A stretch of DNA of 64,000 bases, taken from assembly GCF_024198215.1 (NCBI RefSeq), contig NZ_JAKCFA010000006.1, positions 430,205 to 494,204 of the forward strand. Reading direction: 5' to 3'. Position 1 is the first letter of the stretch; each line of letters begins with the position of its first letter. The translations under genes and the position numbers were made by a program. The DNA is from Myxococcus qinghaiensis (GTDB lineage: Bacteria; Myxococcota; Myxococcia; Myxococcales; Myxococcaceae). Shown piece by piece: positions 45,362 to 53,645 of this stretch. The notes beneath the pieces are model-generated. The model did no database searches and had not been told where the DNA came from. It saw only the letters and a program-made list of their open reading frames with translations.

Positions 45362-45694
45362 ATGAAGCCAAGGGTCTGGGTCCTGGTGGGACTCATGGGA
45401 TGGACGGCCTGTGCCTGCTCGGGAGAAGACCCCGATGACTCAGGCCAGACACCGGAGCAGCGCAAGAAGCAGGTCCAGGAGTGCATCGTCACCCGGGTGC
45501 CGCCTCCGGCCGGCTCCGCCGAGGCCACGTGGTCGGTGTCAGGGTATGCCCTGGTCAGCGCCTACCGGGCCTGTCAGGCGAAGCAGGAGGATGCGACGTC
45601 CGAGGACTTCCGCGAGGTGCTCCGGGGCCTCGCCGAGCCAGAGGAGGACCCCTCGCGCGTGAGACTCACCCGGCCTGGAGGGAGCACGCCGTGA
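45362..45694 (+). CDS. Small lipoprotein-like exported protein
   Basis: 110 residues from ATG 45362; a start at 45320 with GGGGG upstream is the alternative. The N-terminus MKPRVWVLVGLMGWTACACSGED ends in Cys residues that could serve as a lipobox (WTAC or ACAC). The rest is a small acidic domain with two further Cys. The last codon overlaps the GTG start of the cytochrome gene, so it is probably translated with it and may be a partner or assembly factor. Confidence 0.6.
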   Translation: MKPRVWVLVGLMGWTACACSGEDPDDSGQTPEQRKKQVQECIVTRVPPPAGSAEATWSVSGYALVSAYRACQAKQEDATSEDFREVLRGLAEPEEDPSRVRLTRPGGSTP

Positions 45695-46839
45695 GATGGG
45701 TCGCCTTCCTCGTGCTGGTCCTGGGAGGGCTCGCCTCCGCCAGGGGCGTCGTGGCCCAGGAGTGCACCGGCTGCCACACGTCCAAGCGCACCGAGCCCCA
45801 GACGCGCTTCGCCAATGGCCTGGGCCGGTGGACCGACAGCCAGTGCTATGGCTGCCACGCCGAAATCAACGACGTCGCGGTGAAGCGCCAGAAGCGCGAG
45901 CCGGACCCGCGCTACTTCGCCATCCCCGTGCGCGAGGACAAGCTGGCGCACCTGGCCAGGACGCCGCTGGCCTACATGAATGCGCCGGAGGTGCTGGAGC
46001 ATCCGGGACAGAAGACTCCGCGCATCTCCGCGCGAGGGCTGGCCGCCTTCCTCAAGCGCCCCAGCAACCTCTCCCAGAAGGAGGGCAGCCGCGCGCCCCG
46101 GATGATGGCCTATCCCAGCCTCCAGTCGGGTGACGTGAAGGACGTCGCGGCGCTGCTGTCGGTGCGGCTCCCCGCGCGGGAGGCCCCCGCCGCGAAGCTG
46201 TCCGCCGCCGAGCGCAAGGACGCCGACGCGCTCTGGAAGGCGCGTTGCGCCAGCTGCCACGCGGGTGAAAAGCCCCTCTCCGGACGGGACGGCGTGTCGC
46301 TCTCGCTCTACACGCCCGAGTGGACGTACGAGTACTGCCGCGAGCAGATGCCCTACGCGCGCGTGGACAGGCAGATGCCGGAGGTGCCGCTGTCGCTGGA
46401 CGAGGCCAGGCTCCTGCACCGCCTGTTCGACCAGATGCGGGTGGAGAAGGAGCGCGAGCTGGACGCGCGCGTGACGAAGCTCGCGCTGAAGGACGCCGCC
46501 CTGCCCGGCGCGGTGCCTCCGGCGATGCTCGCCTACCTCTGGGGCCCCTTCTTCCGGGAGGCCACCTGCGTGCATTGCCATGCGACGAGCCCCCGCGCGG
46601 CCAGCGCCTTCACCGCGGACGCGGAGGGCCTGAAGAAGTACCTCCAGAAGAAGTCGGGCGAGGAGTACTGGCGCAGGCTGGAGACGCGCGCGCTGGAGGC
46701 CGAGCACGGCCTGGTCGCCGCGAAGCCCGGCATGCCCATGGCGGGAATGGAGCTGCCCGTGGAGCTGAGGCGGCTCATCGCCCGGTGGGTGGTGGACGGC
46801 TGCAAGGATGCCGAAGGCAAGGCCTGGTGCCGTCGCTGA
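45691..46839 (+). CDS. Exported four-heme c-type cytochrome
   Basis: 382 residues, GTG start overlapping the preceding TGA. A signal peptide (to about residue 23) is followed by four CxxCH heme sites: CTGCH (~25-29), CYGCH (~53-57), CASCH (~188-192) and CVHCH (~295-299). The spacing suggests two short domains, each with a pair of hemes. It should carry electrons in the periplasm or at the surface; no oxidase or reductase gene lies nearby. The partner genes downstream (RCC1, VWA-dockerin) are not respiratory, so its role here is unclear. Confidence 0.88.
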   Translation: MRWVAFLVLVLGGLASARGVVAQECTGCHTSKRTEPQTRFANGLGRWTDSQCYGCHAEINDVAVKRQKREPDPRYFAIPVREDKLAHLARTPLAYMNAPEVLEHPGQKTPRISARGLAAFLKRPSNLSQKEGSRAPRMMAYPSLQSGDVKDVAALLSVRLPAREAPAAKLSAAERKDADALWKARCASCHAGEKPLSGRDGVSLSLYTPEWTYEYCREQMPYARVDRQMPEVPLSLDEARLLHRLFDQMRVEKERELDARVTKLALKDAALPGAVPPAMLAYLWGPFFREATCVHCHATSPRAASAFTADAEGLKKYLQKKSGEEYWRRLETRALEAEHGLVAAKPGMPMAGMELPVELRRLIARWVVDGCKDAEGKAWCRR

Positions 46840-46862
46840 CGGCGCATACCGAGGAGAAGCCC

Positions 46863-49100
46863 ATGAGCCTGAATGTGTCGCACCTGTCGTCGAGGATTGG
46901 CTGGACGTGGGCGCTCTTCATCGGCCTCTGGCTCTGGGCGGGCTGCGGCGGCGAGGGCCCCTCCCCCCAGGACCTGGCGCGGCGCCAGGCGCTCGCGGGC
47001 CGCGCCTCCGCCACCCGGCTGTCGCTGGGCCAGTACCACTCGGTGGGTGTCCACTCGGACGGCACCGTGTGGGCCTGGGGCTACAACCGGCAGGGACAGC
47101 TGGGCAACGGCCTCTTCACGGACAGCCCCACGCCGGTGAAGGTGAGGAACCTGGAGGACGCGGTGGCGGTGGCCTCGGGTGACTACCACTCCATGGCGCT
47201 GCGCTCGGACGGCACCGTCTGGTCCTGGGGCGACAACTACTCGGGGCAGCTGGGCAACGGCACCGTGCTGGCCAGCAGCGAGCCCGTGCGCGTCCAGAAC
47301 CTGTTCGGCGTGCTGGCGGTGGGCTCGGGCTTCTCCCACTCGGTGGCGCTGCGCTCGGATGGCACGGTGTGGGCCTGGGGCGACAACCGCTCCAAGCAGC
47401 TCGGCACGCTGGCGGCGACCACCAGCACCCTGCCCGTCCAGGTGCCCGGCCTGAGCAACGTCATCGCGGTGGCGGCGGGCGGCAACAGCTCGCTGGCGCT
47501 GCGCGCGGACGGCACGGTGTGGGCCTGGGGTGACAACCGCAGCGGCCAGCTCGGCGATGGCACGACGACGACGCGTGGCACTCCCGCGCAGGTGCAGTCG
47601 CTCGCGGGCGTGGTGACCATCTCCGCGGGCGCGTCCCACTGCGTGGCGCTGCGCTCGAATGGCACCGCGTGGACGTGGGGGCTCAACTCCACGGGCCAGC
47701 TCGGCGACGGGACGAAAATCAACCGGCCCTACCCGGTGCAGGTGGTGCTGACGGACGTGCTGGCCGCGGTCGCCGGCAACTACCACTCGCTGGCGGTGCG
47801 CTCGGACGGCGCGGTGTGGGCCTGGGGTGACAACCGCTATCGACAGCTGGGCAACGGCACGCTGACGAGCAGCAACCTGCCCATCCAGGCGGGCCTCAGC
47901 GGCGGAGTCACCCTGGTGGCGGGCTTCAAGCACTCGCTGACGCTGCGCGCGGACGGCACCGTGTGGTCCTGGGGCGACAACGCCTTCGGCCAGTTGGGGG
48001 ACGGCACCTTCCAGCCGCGCATGTCGCCGGTGCGCGTGGGCAACACCACCTTGGGCAACCCCGGGGTGGCGTCCGGCCAGTTGCACTCCGTCTACCTGGA
48101 CGGGGCGGGGAACCTCTGGAGCTGGGGCGACAACGAGGATGGCCAGCTGGGCAACGGCCTGGGCGCGGACCGGCTCGTGCCCGCGCGCACGGGCCTGACG
48201 TCCACCGTGGCCGTGACCGCCGGACACCGCCACACCGTGGTCCTCAAGGGCGACACCACCGTGTGGTCCTGGGGCGTCAACGTGCGAGGCGAGGTGGGCG
48301 ATGGCTCCAACACCAACCGCTCCCAGCCCGTGGCGGTGTCGGGCCTGTCGGGCATCACCTCCATCTCCGCGGGGGCCTACCACTCGCTCGCGCTGCACCG
48401 CGATGGCACGGTGTGGGCCTGGGGCTTCAACCGCTACGGGCAGCTGGGTGACGGGACGACGGTGGACAGCAACCACCCCGTCCAGGTGACGGGGCTGGCG
48501 GGCGTGACGGCCATCGCCGCCGGACACAGCCACTCGCTGGCGCTGCGCTCGGACGGCTCGGTGTGGGCGTGGGGCTACAACTTCGATGGCCAGATTGGCA
48601 GCGGGACGAACTCCTGGCACATCCTGCCGGTGCAGGTGGTGGGGCTGTCGGCGATGACGGCCATCACCGCCGGGGGCTACCACTCCATGGCGCTGCGCTC
48701 GGACGGCTCGGTGTGGTCCTGGGGCTACAACGGCTCGGGGCAGCTGGGCAACAACTCCACGCTGAGCGTGAACGCGCCGGTGCTCGTGTCGAACCTGAGC
48801 GGCGTCGTCTCCATCACCGCTGGCGACTACCACTCGCTGGCGCTGCGCTCGGACGGCACGGTGCGCGCGTGGGGCTTCAACTTCGACGGACAGATTGGGG
48901 ATGGCTTCCTGGAGAACCGCCATGTGCCGGTGATGGTGGCGGGCATGACGAACGTCGTGGCCGTCATCGCCGGAGACCACCACTCCATGGCCCTGCGCTC
49001 GGACGGCACGACGTGGGCCTGGGGGGCCAACGCGGAAGGCCAGCTTGGCGACGGCACGCGCGACGACAGCATCATCCCCGTGAAGGTGGAGCTGTTCTGA
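46863..49100 (+). CDS. RCC1-repeat lipoprotein with 14 repeats
   Basis: 745 residues, GAGGAGAAG before ATG 46863. Type II signal with lipobox WAGC near residue 26-29. From residue ~57 to the end it is made of 14 RCC1 repeats of ~50 residues, each with the HS-x-ALRSDGTVWAWGDN-x-x-GQLG pattern. Fourteen repeats equal two complete seven-bladed propellers. The repeats are similar at the DNA level, indicating expansion by duplication. Such exported RCC1 proteins probably bind other proteins or polymers at the surface. Likely cotranscribed with the cytochrome (23 bases) and the VWA protein (23 bases). Confidence 0.92.
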   Translation: MSLNVSHLSSRIGWTWALFIGLWLWAGCGGEGPSPQDLARRQALAGRASATRLSLGQYHSVGVHSDGTVWAWGYNRQGQLGNGLFTDSPTPVKVRNLEDAVAVASGDYHSMALRSDGTVWSWGDNYSGQLGNGTVLASSEPVRVQNLFGVLAVGSGFSHSVALRSDGTVWAWGDNRSKQLGTLAATTSTLPVQVPGLSNVIAVAAGGNSSLALRADGTVWAWGDNRSGQLGDGTTTTRGTPAQVQSLAGVVTISAGASHCVALRSNGTAWTWGLNSTGQLGDGTKINRPYPVQVVLTDVLAAVAGNYHSLAVRSDGAVWAWGDNRYRQLGNGTLTSSNLPIQAGLSGGVTLVAGFKHSLTLRADGTVWSWGDNAFGQLGDGTFQPRMSPVRVGNTTLGNPGVASGQLHSVYLDGAGNLWSWGDNEDGQLGNGLGADRLVPARTGLTSTVAVTAGHRHTVVLKGDTTVWSWGVNVRGEVGDGSNTNRSQPVAVSGLSGITSISAGAYHSLALHRDGTVWAWGFNRYGQLGDGTTVDSNHPVQVTGLAGVTAIAAGHSHSLALRSDGSVWAWGYNFDGQIGSGTNSWHILPVQVVGLSAMTAITAGGYHSMALRSDGSVWSWGYNGSGQLGNNSTLSVNAPVLVSNLSGVVSITAGDYHSLALRSDGTVRAWGFNFDGQIGDGFLENRHVPVMVAGMTNVVAVIAGDHHSMALRSDGTTWAWGANAEGQLGDGTRDDSIIPVKVELF

Positions 49101-49123
49101 AGCAACTCGACAAGGAGACACCC

Positions 49124-50071
49124 ATGCTCACCCGTACCCTGAATCGTTGGGCCTCGCGCACTGTCGCGGGCGCCGCCCTCGCGCTCGCCCTGATGTCCGG
49201 CACCGCCGCCCACGCCTTCACCGAGGAGCACGTCATCATCCTGTTGGACCGCAGCGGCTCCATGATGACGACGCGCGCCTCCGGGCAGACGCGCTTCGCG
49301 GATGCGCTCGTGCGCGGTCGCGACTTCGTGAACATGGCGAACGCGCTCCCCCGCCTGTTCGCCGTCTGGTCTTTCGAGGGGGCCAGCTACCGCCGTGAGC
49401 AGGGCTTCCAGGACGGCCCGACGACGGTGGCGACCCTGAGCCGGCTGACCTCGGGCGTGGGCGCGACGCCCCTGGCGCTCGCCGTCTGCGACGCCGCCGA
49501 CGAGCTGCTCCAGTTCGGCCCCGGCATCGACGCGCGCAAGGTCGTCCACCTCATCTCCGACGGCGAGGAGAACAGCACGCCGGAGACCACGCTCTGCTTC
49601 GGCCCTCCGAGCACCACGCGCTACCCCGACCTGACGGAGGGCTCGTGGGAGTGGAAGGTGCGCAACATGCTCAAGACGGGCGACCCGCTGCGCGACAGCC
49701 CCAACCCCTTCCAGCTCATCTTCGACGCGGACGTCTTCTTCAACCACCTCACGCTGGCGCCCGAGCCCTTCTTCCTCTCATTCGTCCAGGGCGTGACCAA
49801 GGCGTCGGGAGGTCGCTACACGCCCATCGACGACGTGCGCCCGCTCCCCATTCCCGGCGACACGGATGGCAACGGCTGCATCAACTCCGTGGACTACCGC
49901 TTCATGCTGGACAACTACGGGCTGAACGTCCCCCCGGGCAGCCCCGCGGCGGACTTCAACGGGGACCGCGTCATCGACTTCACCGACTACGCCATCGTCA
50001 TCGCCAACCTGGGTCGGGGCTGCAACGCGGTGCTTCCGCCGCTGCTGCCCGTGCACGAGGTCCGCGAGTAG
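49124..50071 (+). CDS. Secreted VWA-domain protein with dockerin-like repeats
   Basis: 315 residues, AAGGAGA before ATG 49124. Signal peptide ends AAHA (~31). The von Willebrand A domain has the MIDAS motif DRSGSM (~residues 43-48), the Thr of TPLA and the Asp of HLISDGEEN. Near the C-terminus lie two EF-hand-like calcium loops typical of a type I dockerin, DTDGNGCINSVDY and DFNGDRVIDFTDY, about 36 residues apart. VWA plus dockerin suggests metal-dependent adhesion and docking to a partner outside the cell. No cohesin is seen in the window. A 22-base palindrome follows the gene. Confidence 0.87.
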   Translation: MLTRTLNRWASRTVAGAALALALMSGTAAHAFTEEHVIILLDRSGSMMTTRASGQTRFADALVRGRDFVNMANALPRLFAVWSFEGASYRREQGFQDGPTTVATLSRLTSGVGATPLALAVCDAADELLQFGPGIDARKVVHLISDGEENSTPETTLCFGPPSTTRYPDLTEGSWEWKVRNMLKTGDPLRDSPNPFQLIFDADVFFNHLTLAPEPFFLSFVQGVTKASGGRYTPIDDVRPLPIPGDTDGNGCINSVDYRFMLDNYGLNVPPGSPAADFNGDRVIDFTDYAIVIANLGRGCNAVLPPLLPVHEVRE

Positions 50072-50121
50072 TTGTCGACAGGACTGGCCTCCGGAGGTCG
50101 GCTCCGGGGAGAATGCGCGCC

Positions 50122-50143
50122 CGCCGGCCTGGCCAGGCCGGCG
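50122..50143. terminator. Perfect 22-base palindrome between the VWA and DUF2378 genes
   Basis: Every base of 50122-50143 is symmetric (CGCCGGCCTGG and its complement). As RNA it would form a ~9-bp stem with a 4-base loop. It lies 50 bases past the VWA stop and 20 bases before the next ATG, so it could be a terminator, a leader hairpin or a protein-binding site. Confidence 0.5.
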
Positions 50144-50163
50144 ACACTCGGGGGCACGAGCGC

Positions 50164-50724
50164 ATGAGCCAGGAGCGCGTCATCTTCGGCAACACGGTGG
50201 ACAGCCTCTACCTGAAGACGCTCGACCGGGACTTGTCCTACGAGCTGCGCAACCAGCTCCGCGAGCTGGGCATGGACCTGGATGCCCCGCTCCAGGCCGC
50301 CTATCCCCACACCGTGTGGGTGAGGTGCCTGGACGAGGTGGGCCGCGCCCTCTACCCGGAGAAGCCCCTGGAGGAGGCCCGGCGGCGGCTCGCCCGGCGG
50401 ATGATTGAGGGCTACGCGCAGACCGTCATGGGCTCGGCGGTCCTCACGCTGGCGCGCGTGCTGGGCCCCATGCGCTCGCTGGGCCGGATGACGCACAACT
50501 TCCGCAGCGGCAACAACTTCACGCAGACGCGCGTCAACGTGGTGAACCCCACCACCGCGGAGCTGTGGTTCAACGAGCCGGAAGTCACCGAGGGCTTCGT
50601 GGAGGGCGTGCTGGAGGAGGGCCTGCACCGCATCGGTGTCCGGGGCCTCACCATTTCCCGCACCCGTCACGACGCGGAGTCCTGTACCTATCGCATCGAG
50701 TGGTACGACCCCTCCGCGCGCTGA
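50164..50724 (+). CDS. DUF2378 family protein (Myxococcales-specific)
   Basis: 186 residues. It fits the TIGR02265/DUF2378 pattern: RVIFGNTVDSLYLKTL at the start, YPHTVWVRCLDEVG, the LARRMIEGYAQTVMGSAV helix, RMTHNFRSGNNFTQTRV and the closing TCTYRIEWYD. Myxobacteria carry many paralogues of this family; its function is unknown, and the fold may resemble heme-NO-binding-like proteins. It is a useful taxonomic marker here. It is followed after 30 bases by the Cys-cluster protein. Confidence 0.92.
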   Translation: MSQERVIFGNTVDSLYLKTLDRDLSYELRNQLRELGMDLDAPLQAAYPHTVWVRCLDEVGRALYPEKPLEEARRRLARRMIEGYAQTVMGSAVLTLARVLGPMRSLGRMTHNFRSGNNFTQTRVNVVNPTTAELWFNEPEVTEGFVEGVLEEGLHRIGVRGLTISRTRHDAESCTYRIEWYDPSAR

Positions 50725-50754
50725 ACACCCCTCCCCAGAGAGCCCCCGAGCCCC

Positions 50755-51849
50755 ATGACCCGCCTCCTCGACAGCCTCCCCGAGCTCTACCGCGACCTGC
50801 TGCCGGACTTCTTCCGCCAGGACGTCCCCGAGGAGACCAAGGCCACCTGCTCCAAGTGCGCCATGTGCAAGGAGAACGCGGAGGGCGCCGTCGACTCCGT
50901 GGACGGCGTCAGCCGCTTCTTCCGTCCCGACACCAAGTGCTGCACCTACTTCCCGCGCCTGCCCAACTACCTCGTCGGCGCGCTCTTGTCGGATGACCGC
51001 CCGGAGCTGGCCGAGGGACGCCGTCGCATGGAGGCGCGCATCGCCGGCCGCATCGGCGTGACGCCGCAGTGGGTGAAGCCCCCGGCGAAGTTCAACTTCC
51101 TCTACAAGAACGGGCACCAGTTCTTCGGCCGGGCCGCGTCGCTGCGCTGCCCCTACTACGGCGAAGCGAGCGGCGGCTGCACCATCTGGCCGTACCGCGA
51201 GGCCGTCTGCTCCACCTTCTTCTGCAAGTACGTGGCGGGCGCCGACGGCCGCAAGTTCTGGATGTCCCTCAAGACATACCTGACGCTGACGGAAATCCAG
51301 CTGTCGCGCTGGACGTCGCTCCAGCTGCTGCCCGACTACGTCCTGTCCGGCAAGGACCGCCCCGAGCTGAACAGCGTCCCCTTGGGCGTGGAGGATCTGG
51401 ACGACGCGCCGCCTCCCGCGAAGGCCTACGCCGAGCTCTGGAAGGAGCACGCGGGCCGCGAGGTGGAGTACTTCCGCGCCTGCTACCAGCTGGTGCGCGG
51501 GCTGACGGCGGAGGGGCTCGACAAGCTGCTGGGCCTGGACGGCGTCATCGAGCTGAAGGCGGTGGAGAAGCTGTTCGCGACGTCCGTCTCATCCCAGCTG
51601 CCGCGCACGCTGCGCTTCAACCCGGACGCCACCGTGCAGTGGCTGCCCGACGGCAGCGTGGCCCTGGGCGCGTACAGCGACTTCGACGCGATTGCCCTGC
51701 CCGGTGAGGCCTACGGACTGCTCGTGGAGTTCACCGGTCGGCAGCCCGTGGAGGCCGTGCGGCACCACCTGCGCGAGCACAAGCAGGCGGACCTGTCCGA
51801 GGACATCCTGGTGGAGCTGTACCGGCACCGCATCCTCGTGGAGGCCTGA
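50755..51849 (+). CDS. Cys-cluster protein, possibly YkgJ-like metal-binding
   Basis: 364 residues, no signal peptide. Cys residues are grouped in the first half: CSKCAMC (~37-43), CC at ~62-63 (KCCTYFPRLPNY), and CPYYGEASGGCTIWPYREAVC with FFCKYV (~130-165). The 'GCTIWP-YR-x-x-VC' part resembles the zinc/iron-chelating YkgJ family. The second half has no motif that I recognise. It probably binds a metal or iron-sulfur cluster; whether it is an enzyme is unclear. A 6-bp hairpin (GAGGCC / GGCCTC) spans the stop codon. Confidence 0.6.
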   Translation: MTRLLDSLPELYRDLLPDFFRQDVPEETKATCSKCAMCKENAEGAVDSVDGVSRFFRPDTKCCTYFPRLPNYLVGALLSDDRPELAEGRRRMEARIAGRIGVTPQWVKPPAKFNFLYKNGHQFFGRAASLRCPYYGEASGGCTIWPYREAVCSTFFCKYVAGADGRKFWMSLKTYLTLTEIQLSRWTSLQLLPDYVLSGKDRPELNSVPLGVEDLDDAPPPAKAYAELWKEHAGREVEYFRACYQLVRGLTAEGLDKLLGLDGVIELKAVEKLFATSVSSQLPRTLRFNPDATVQWLPDGSVALGAYSDFDAIALPGEAYGLLVEFTGRQPVEAVRHHLREHKQADLSEDILVELYRHRILVEA

Positions 51850-51865
51850 GGGCCTCCGGTCGCGC

Positions 51866-52666
51866 CTACGGAGGACCCGACAGCGCGCCCAGCTCCTGGA
51901 GCAGCCGGCTGGAGGCATGCGCCTCTCGCCAGGCGGGCACGGACGCGGAGAGGTGCTCGGCCAGCCACGCGCAGAAGCCGGGGTCTCCCGCGCCCAGCCA
52001 CTCGGCGGACTCGGACAGCTCCGCCTGCGCGGCCTCCCAGGCGCGACGGTACGCGCTCGCCGCGGCCATCACCTGCGTCACCGAGTGGGTGAACGCATCC
52101 AGCGCGGCCCGCAGCTCCAGCGCCGCGGTGGGGTCCATGCCCCGCGACTCCCGCAGGCGCCCCAGGTGCAGGAGCAGCCCGTGCTCCAGCGCGGCCGTCG
52201 TCCCCAACCGCGCCTGTGCGCCGCGCAACAGCAGCTGCAAGTCCCCATTCAGCTCGCGCAGCAGCTCCTCGGTGGAGCGCGCCACCGGCCGCCCCAGCCG
52301 GGTACAGACGGCCTGCCACAGGTTGCTGAACGCGAGCAGCTCGCTCACGCCCCGGCGCACGTGGGGAGGAATGCGGTCCAGGAACTCCAGCGCGGCGCCG
52401 CGCGCCTCGGCGGACAGCGCCCCGGGGCCCTTGGCCAGCTGAAGCAGCTTCCACGCCCAGGGCAGGGCCTGCTCGGTGCAGCGGAAGAGCGCCTCGCAGC
52501 TGGAGCTCAACGCGCCCGCATGGCTGCTTTCCTTCAATGCGGTGGGAGCCACGGGCCTCTGCTCGCGCTCCGGTTCCCCGGGCTCAGGCACCACGGTCCG
52601 CTCGTCCCCGCGCCGCGCTTCACCGGAGACCTCGTCGCGTTCCGAAGAGCTGTCGTCCAGCCACAT
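51866..52666 (-). CDS. Unknown, mostly helical cytoplasmic protein
   Basis: 266 residues. The first ~45 are acidic and disordered-looking (Glu/Arg/Pro-rich); the rest is Leu/Ala/Glu-rich and predicted helical, with no signal or membrane segment and no known motif. Composition is that of a real gene. It converges on the Cys-cluster gene with 16 bases between. Its start at ATG 52666 is the first in frame. Confidence 0.6.
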   Translation of the reverse strand: MWLDDSSSERDEVSGEARRGDERTVVPEPGEPEREQRPVAPTALKESSHAGALSSSCEALFRCTEQALPWAWKLLQLAKGPGALSAEARGAALEFLDRIPPHVRRGVSELLAFSNLWQAVCTRLGRPVARSTEELLRELNGDLQLLLRGAQARLGTTAALEHGLLLHLGRLRESRGMDPTAALELRAALDAFTHSVTQVMAAASAYRRAWEAAQAELSESAEWLGAGDPGFCAWLAEHLSASVPAWREAHASSRLLQELGALSGPP

Positions 52667-52822
52667 GCATCTCCTCCAGCCTCGTCGGCGGACCCCTGGT
52701 TATCGCACGCCGCACCCTCAACCTCCAGGCCCCATCCGTCCGCCGTGAGACCCCCGACGTCCGACCCCTCCCTGGCGGTCTATATCTTCGGAAGAAGGCA
52801 GCGCCGGCTGTGACGCGGTCAA

Positions 52823-52848
52823 CGCCCGGCGATTCACCCGGCCGGGCG
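52823..52848 (-). terminator. Hairpin downstream of the ferritin-like gene
   Basis: CGCCCGGC / GCCGGGCG, an 8-bp perfect stem with a 10-base loop, in the 273-base gap between two leftward genes, about 90 bases past the stop of the ferritin-like gene. Nothing else convincing is seen in the gap. Confidence 0.4.
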
Positions 52849-52939
52849 CATTCCTGGAAGTTGAGAGTGCCAACAAGGGCGGCCCGGAGTCGCGACGCGC
52901 GCGGCCCGGGCCGGGGAGCTTCCCACCTGTCACGTCACC

Positions 52940-53377
52940 TCAGTGGAGGGTGTGCTTCAGGTGACTGAGCTTCTTGTGGGTGCTCTTCTGCGCGGGCAGC
53001 AGCTCCATTTTCACGAAGCGCCGCAGGTCGCCGTTGACCTTTTCCGCGTCGCGCTCGTAGTCGCGCAGGCCGTGGTCCTCGCCTTCCTCCAGCGCGGAGA
53101 TGGCGGACTTCTCTCCCAGCACGTCCGCGCCCCCCTGGACGATTTTCGCGAAGGCGCCCCAGACGCCGGAACCCTCCGCCGGCTTGCCGTCGAGCTGGAC
53201 AATGCGCTCGCGCAGCTTCTCCACGCGGCTCTCGTGGTCATGCAGGCACTCATCCAGCGTGCGACGTCGCACGTCGTCCTCGATGTGACCAATCGCCTGG
53301 CGGTAGGTCTCCACCGCTGAAATCTCGCCCCGGAGGAAGGAATTGAGCGTTTCGACATCCTTGTCGGTGTTCGCCAT
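52940..53377 (-). CDS. DUF2383 / PA2169-type ferritin-like protein
   Basis: 145 residues forming a ferritin-like four-helix bundle. The N-terminal DVETLNSFLRGEISAVETYRQAI and CLHDHESRVEKLRERI carry the Glu and His typical of the family. The Gly-rich middle (GSGVWGAFAKIVQGGADVLGEKSAI) and the EEGEDHGLRDYERD helix also match DUF2383 proteins. They are generally stress-associated and of unproven function. The gene is alone. Confidence 0.85.
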   Translation of the reverse strand: MANTDKDVETLNSFLRGEISAVETYRQAIGHIEDDVRRRTLDECLHDHESRVEKLRERIVQLDGKPAEGSGVWGAFAKIVQGGADVLGEKSAISALEEGEDHGLRDYERDAEKVNGDLRRFVKMELLPAQKSTHKKLSHLKHTLH

Positions 53378-53645
53378 GAAGGCCTCCTGGAAGTGGTGAA
53401 CGGGTTGCTGAGCAAGAAGGTGGGGCGTGCCCGCCCGCTCGCAACGAGGGCCCCCTCCCCCGCCACCTCCCCTGGGCCATACCCTCCGTCCGTGCTTCAG
53501 CGGGTATCAGCGCGACTGTCCGGGTAGTCTGTTTGCAAGAATGCGTCAGGGCTGTGAAGCTGATCCAGGAGTGCCCCAGTTCCAGTGCCGTGCCCCTGGC
53601 CAGTGGGAAGCTCGCCAGCCAACCCAGCTTGTATCGTCACGCCGA

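Noticed and set aside
46863..49100. Direct DNA repeats as a CRISPR or mobile-element array
   Set aside because: They are in-frame ~150-base RCC1 coding repeats.
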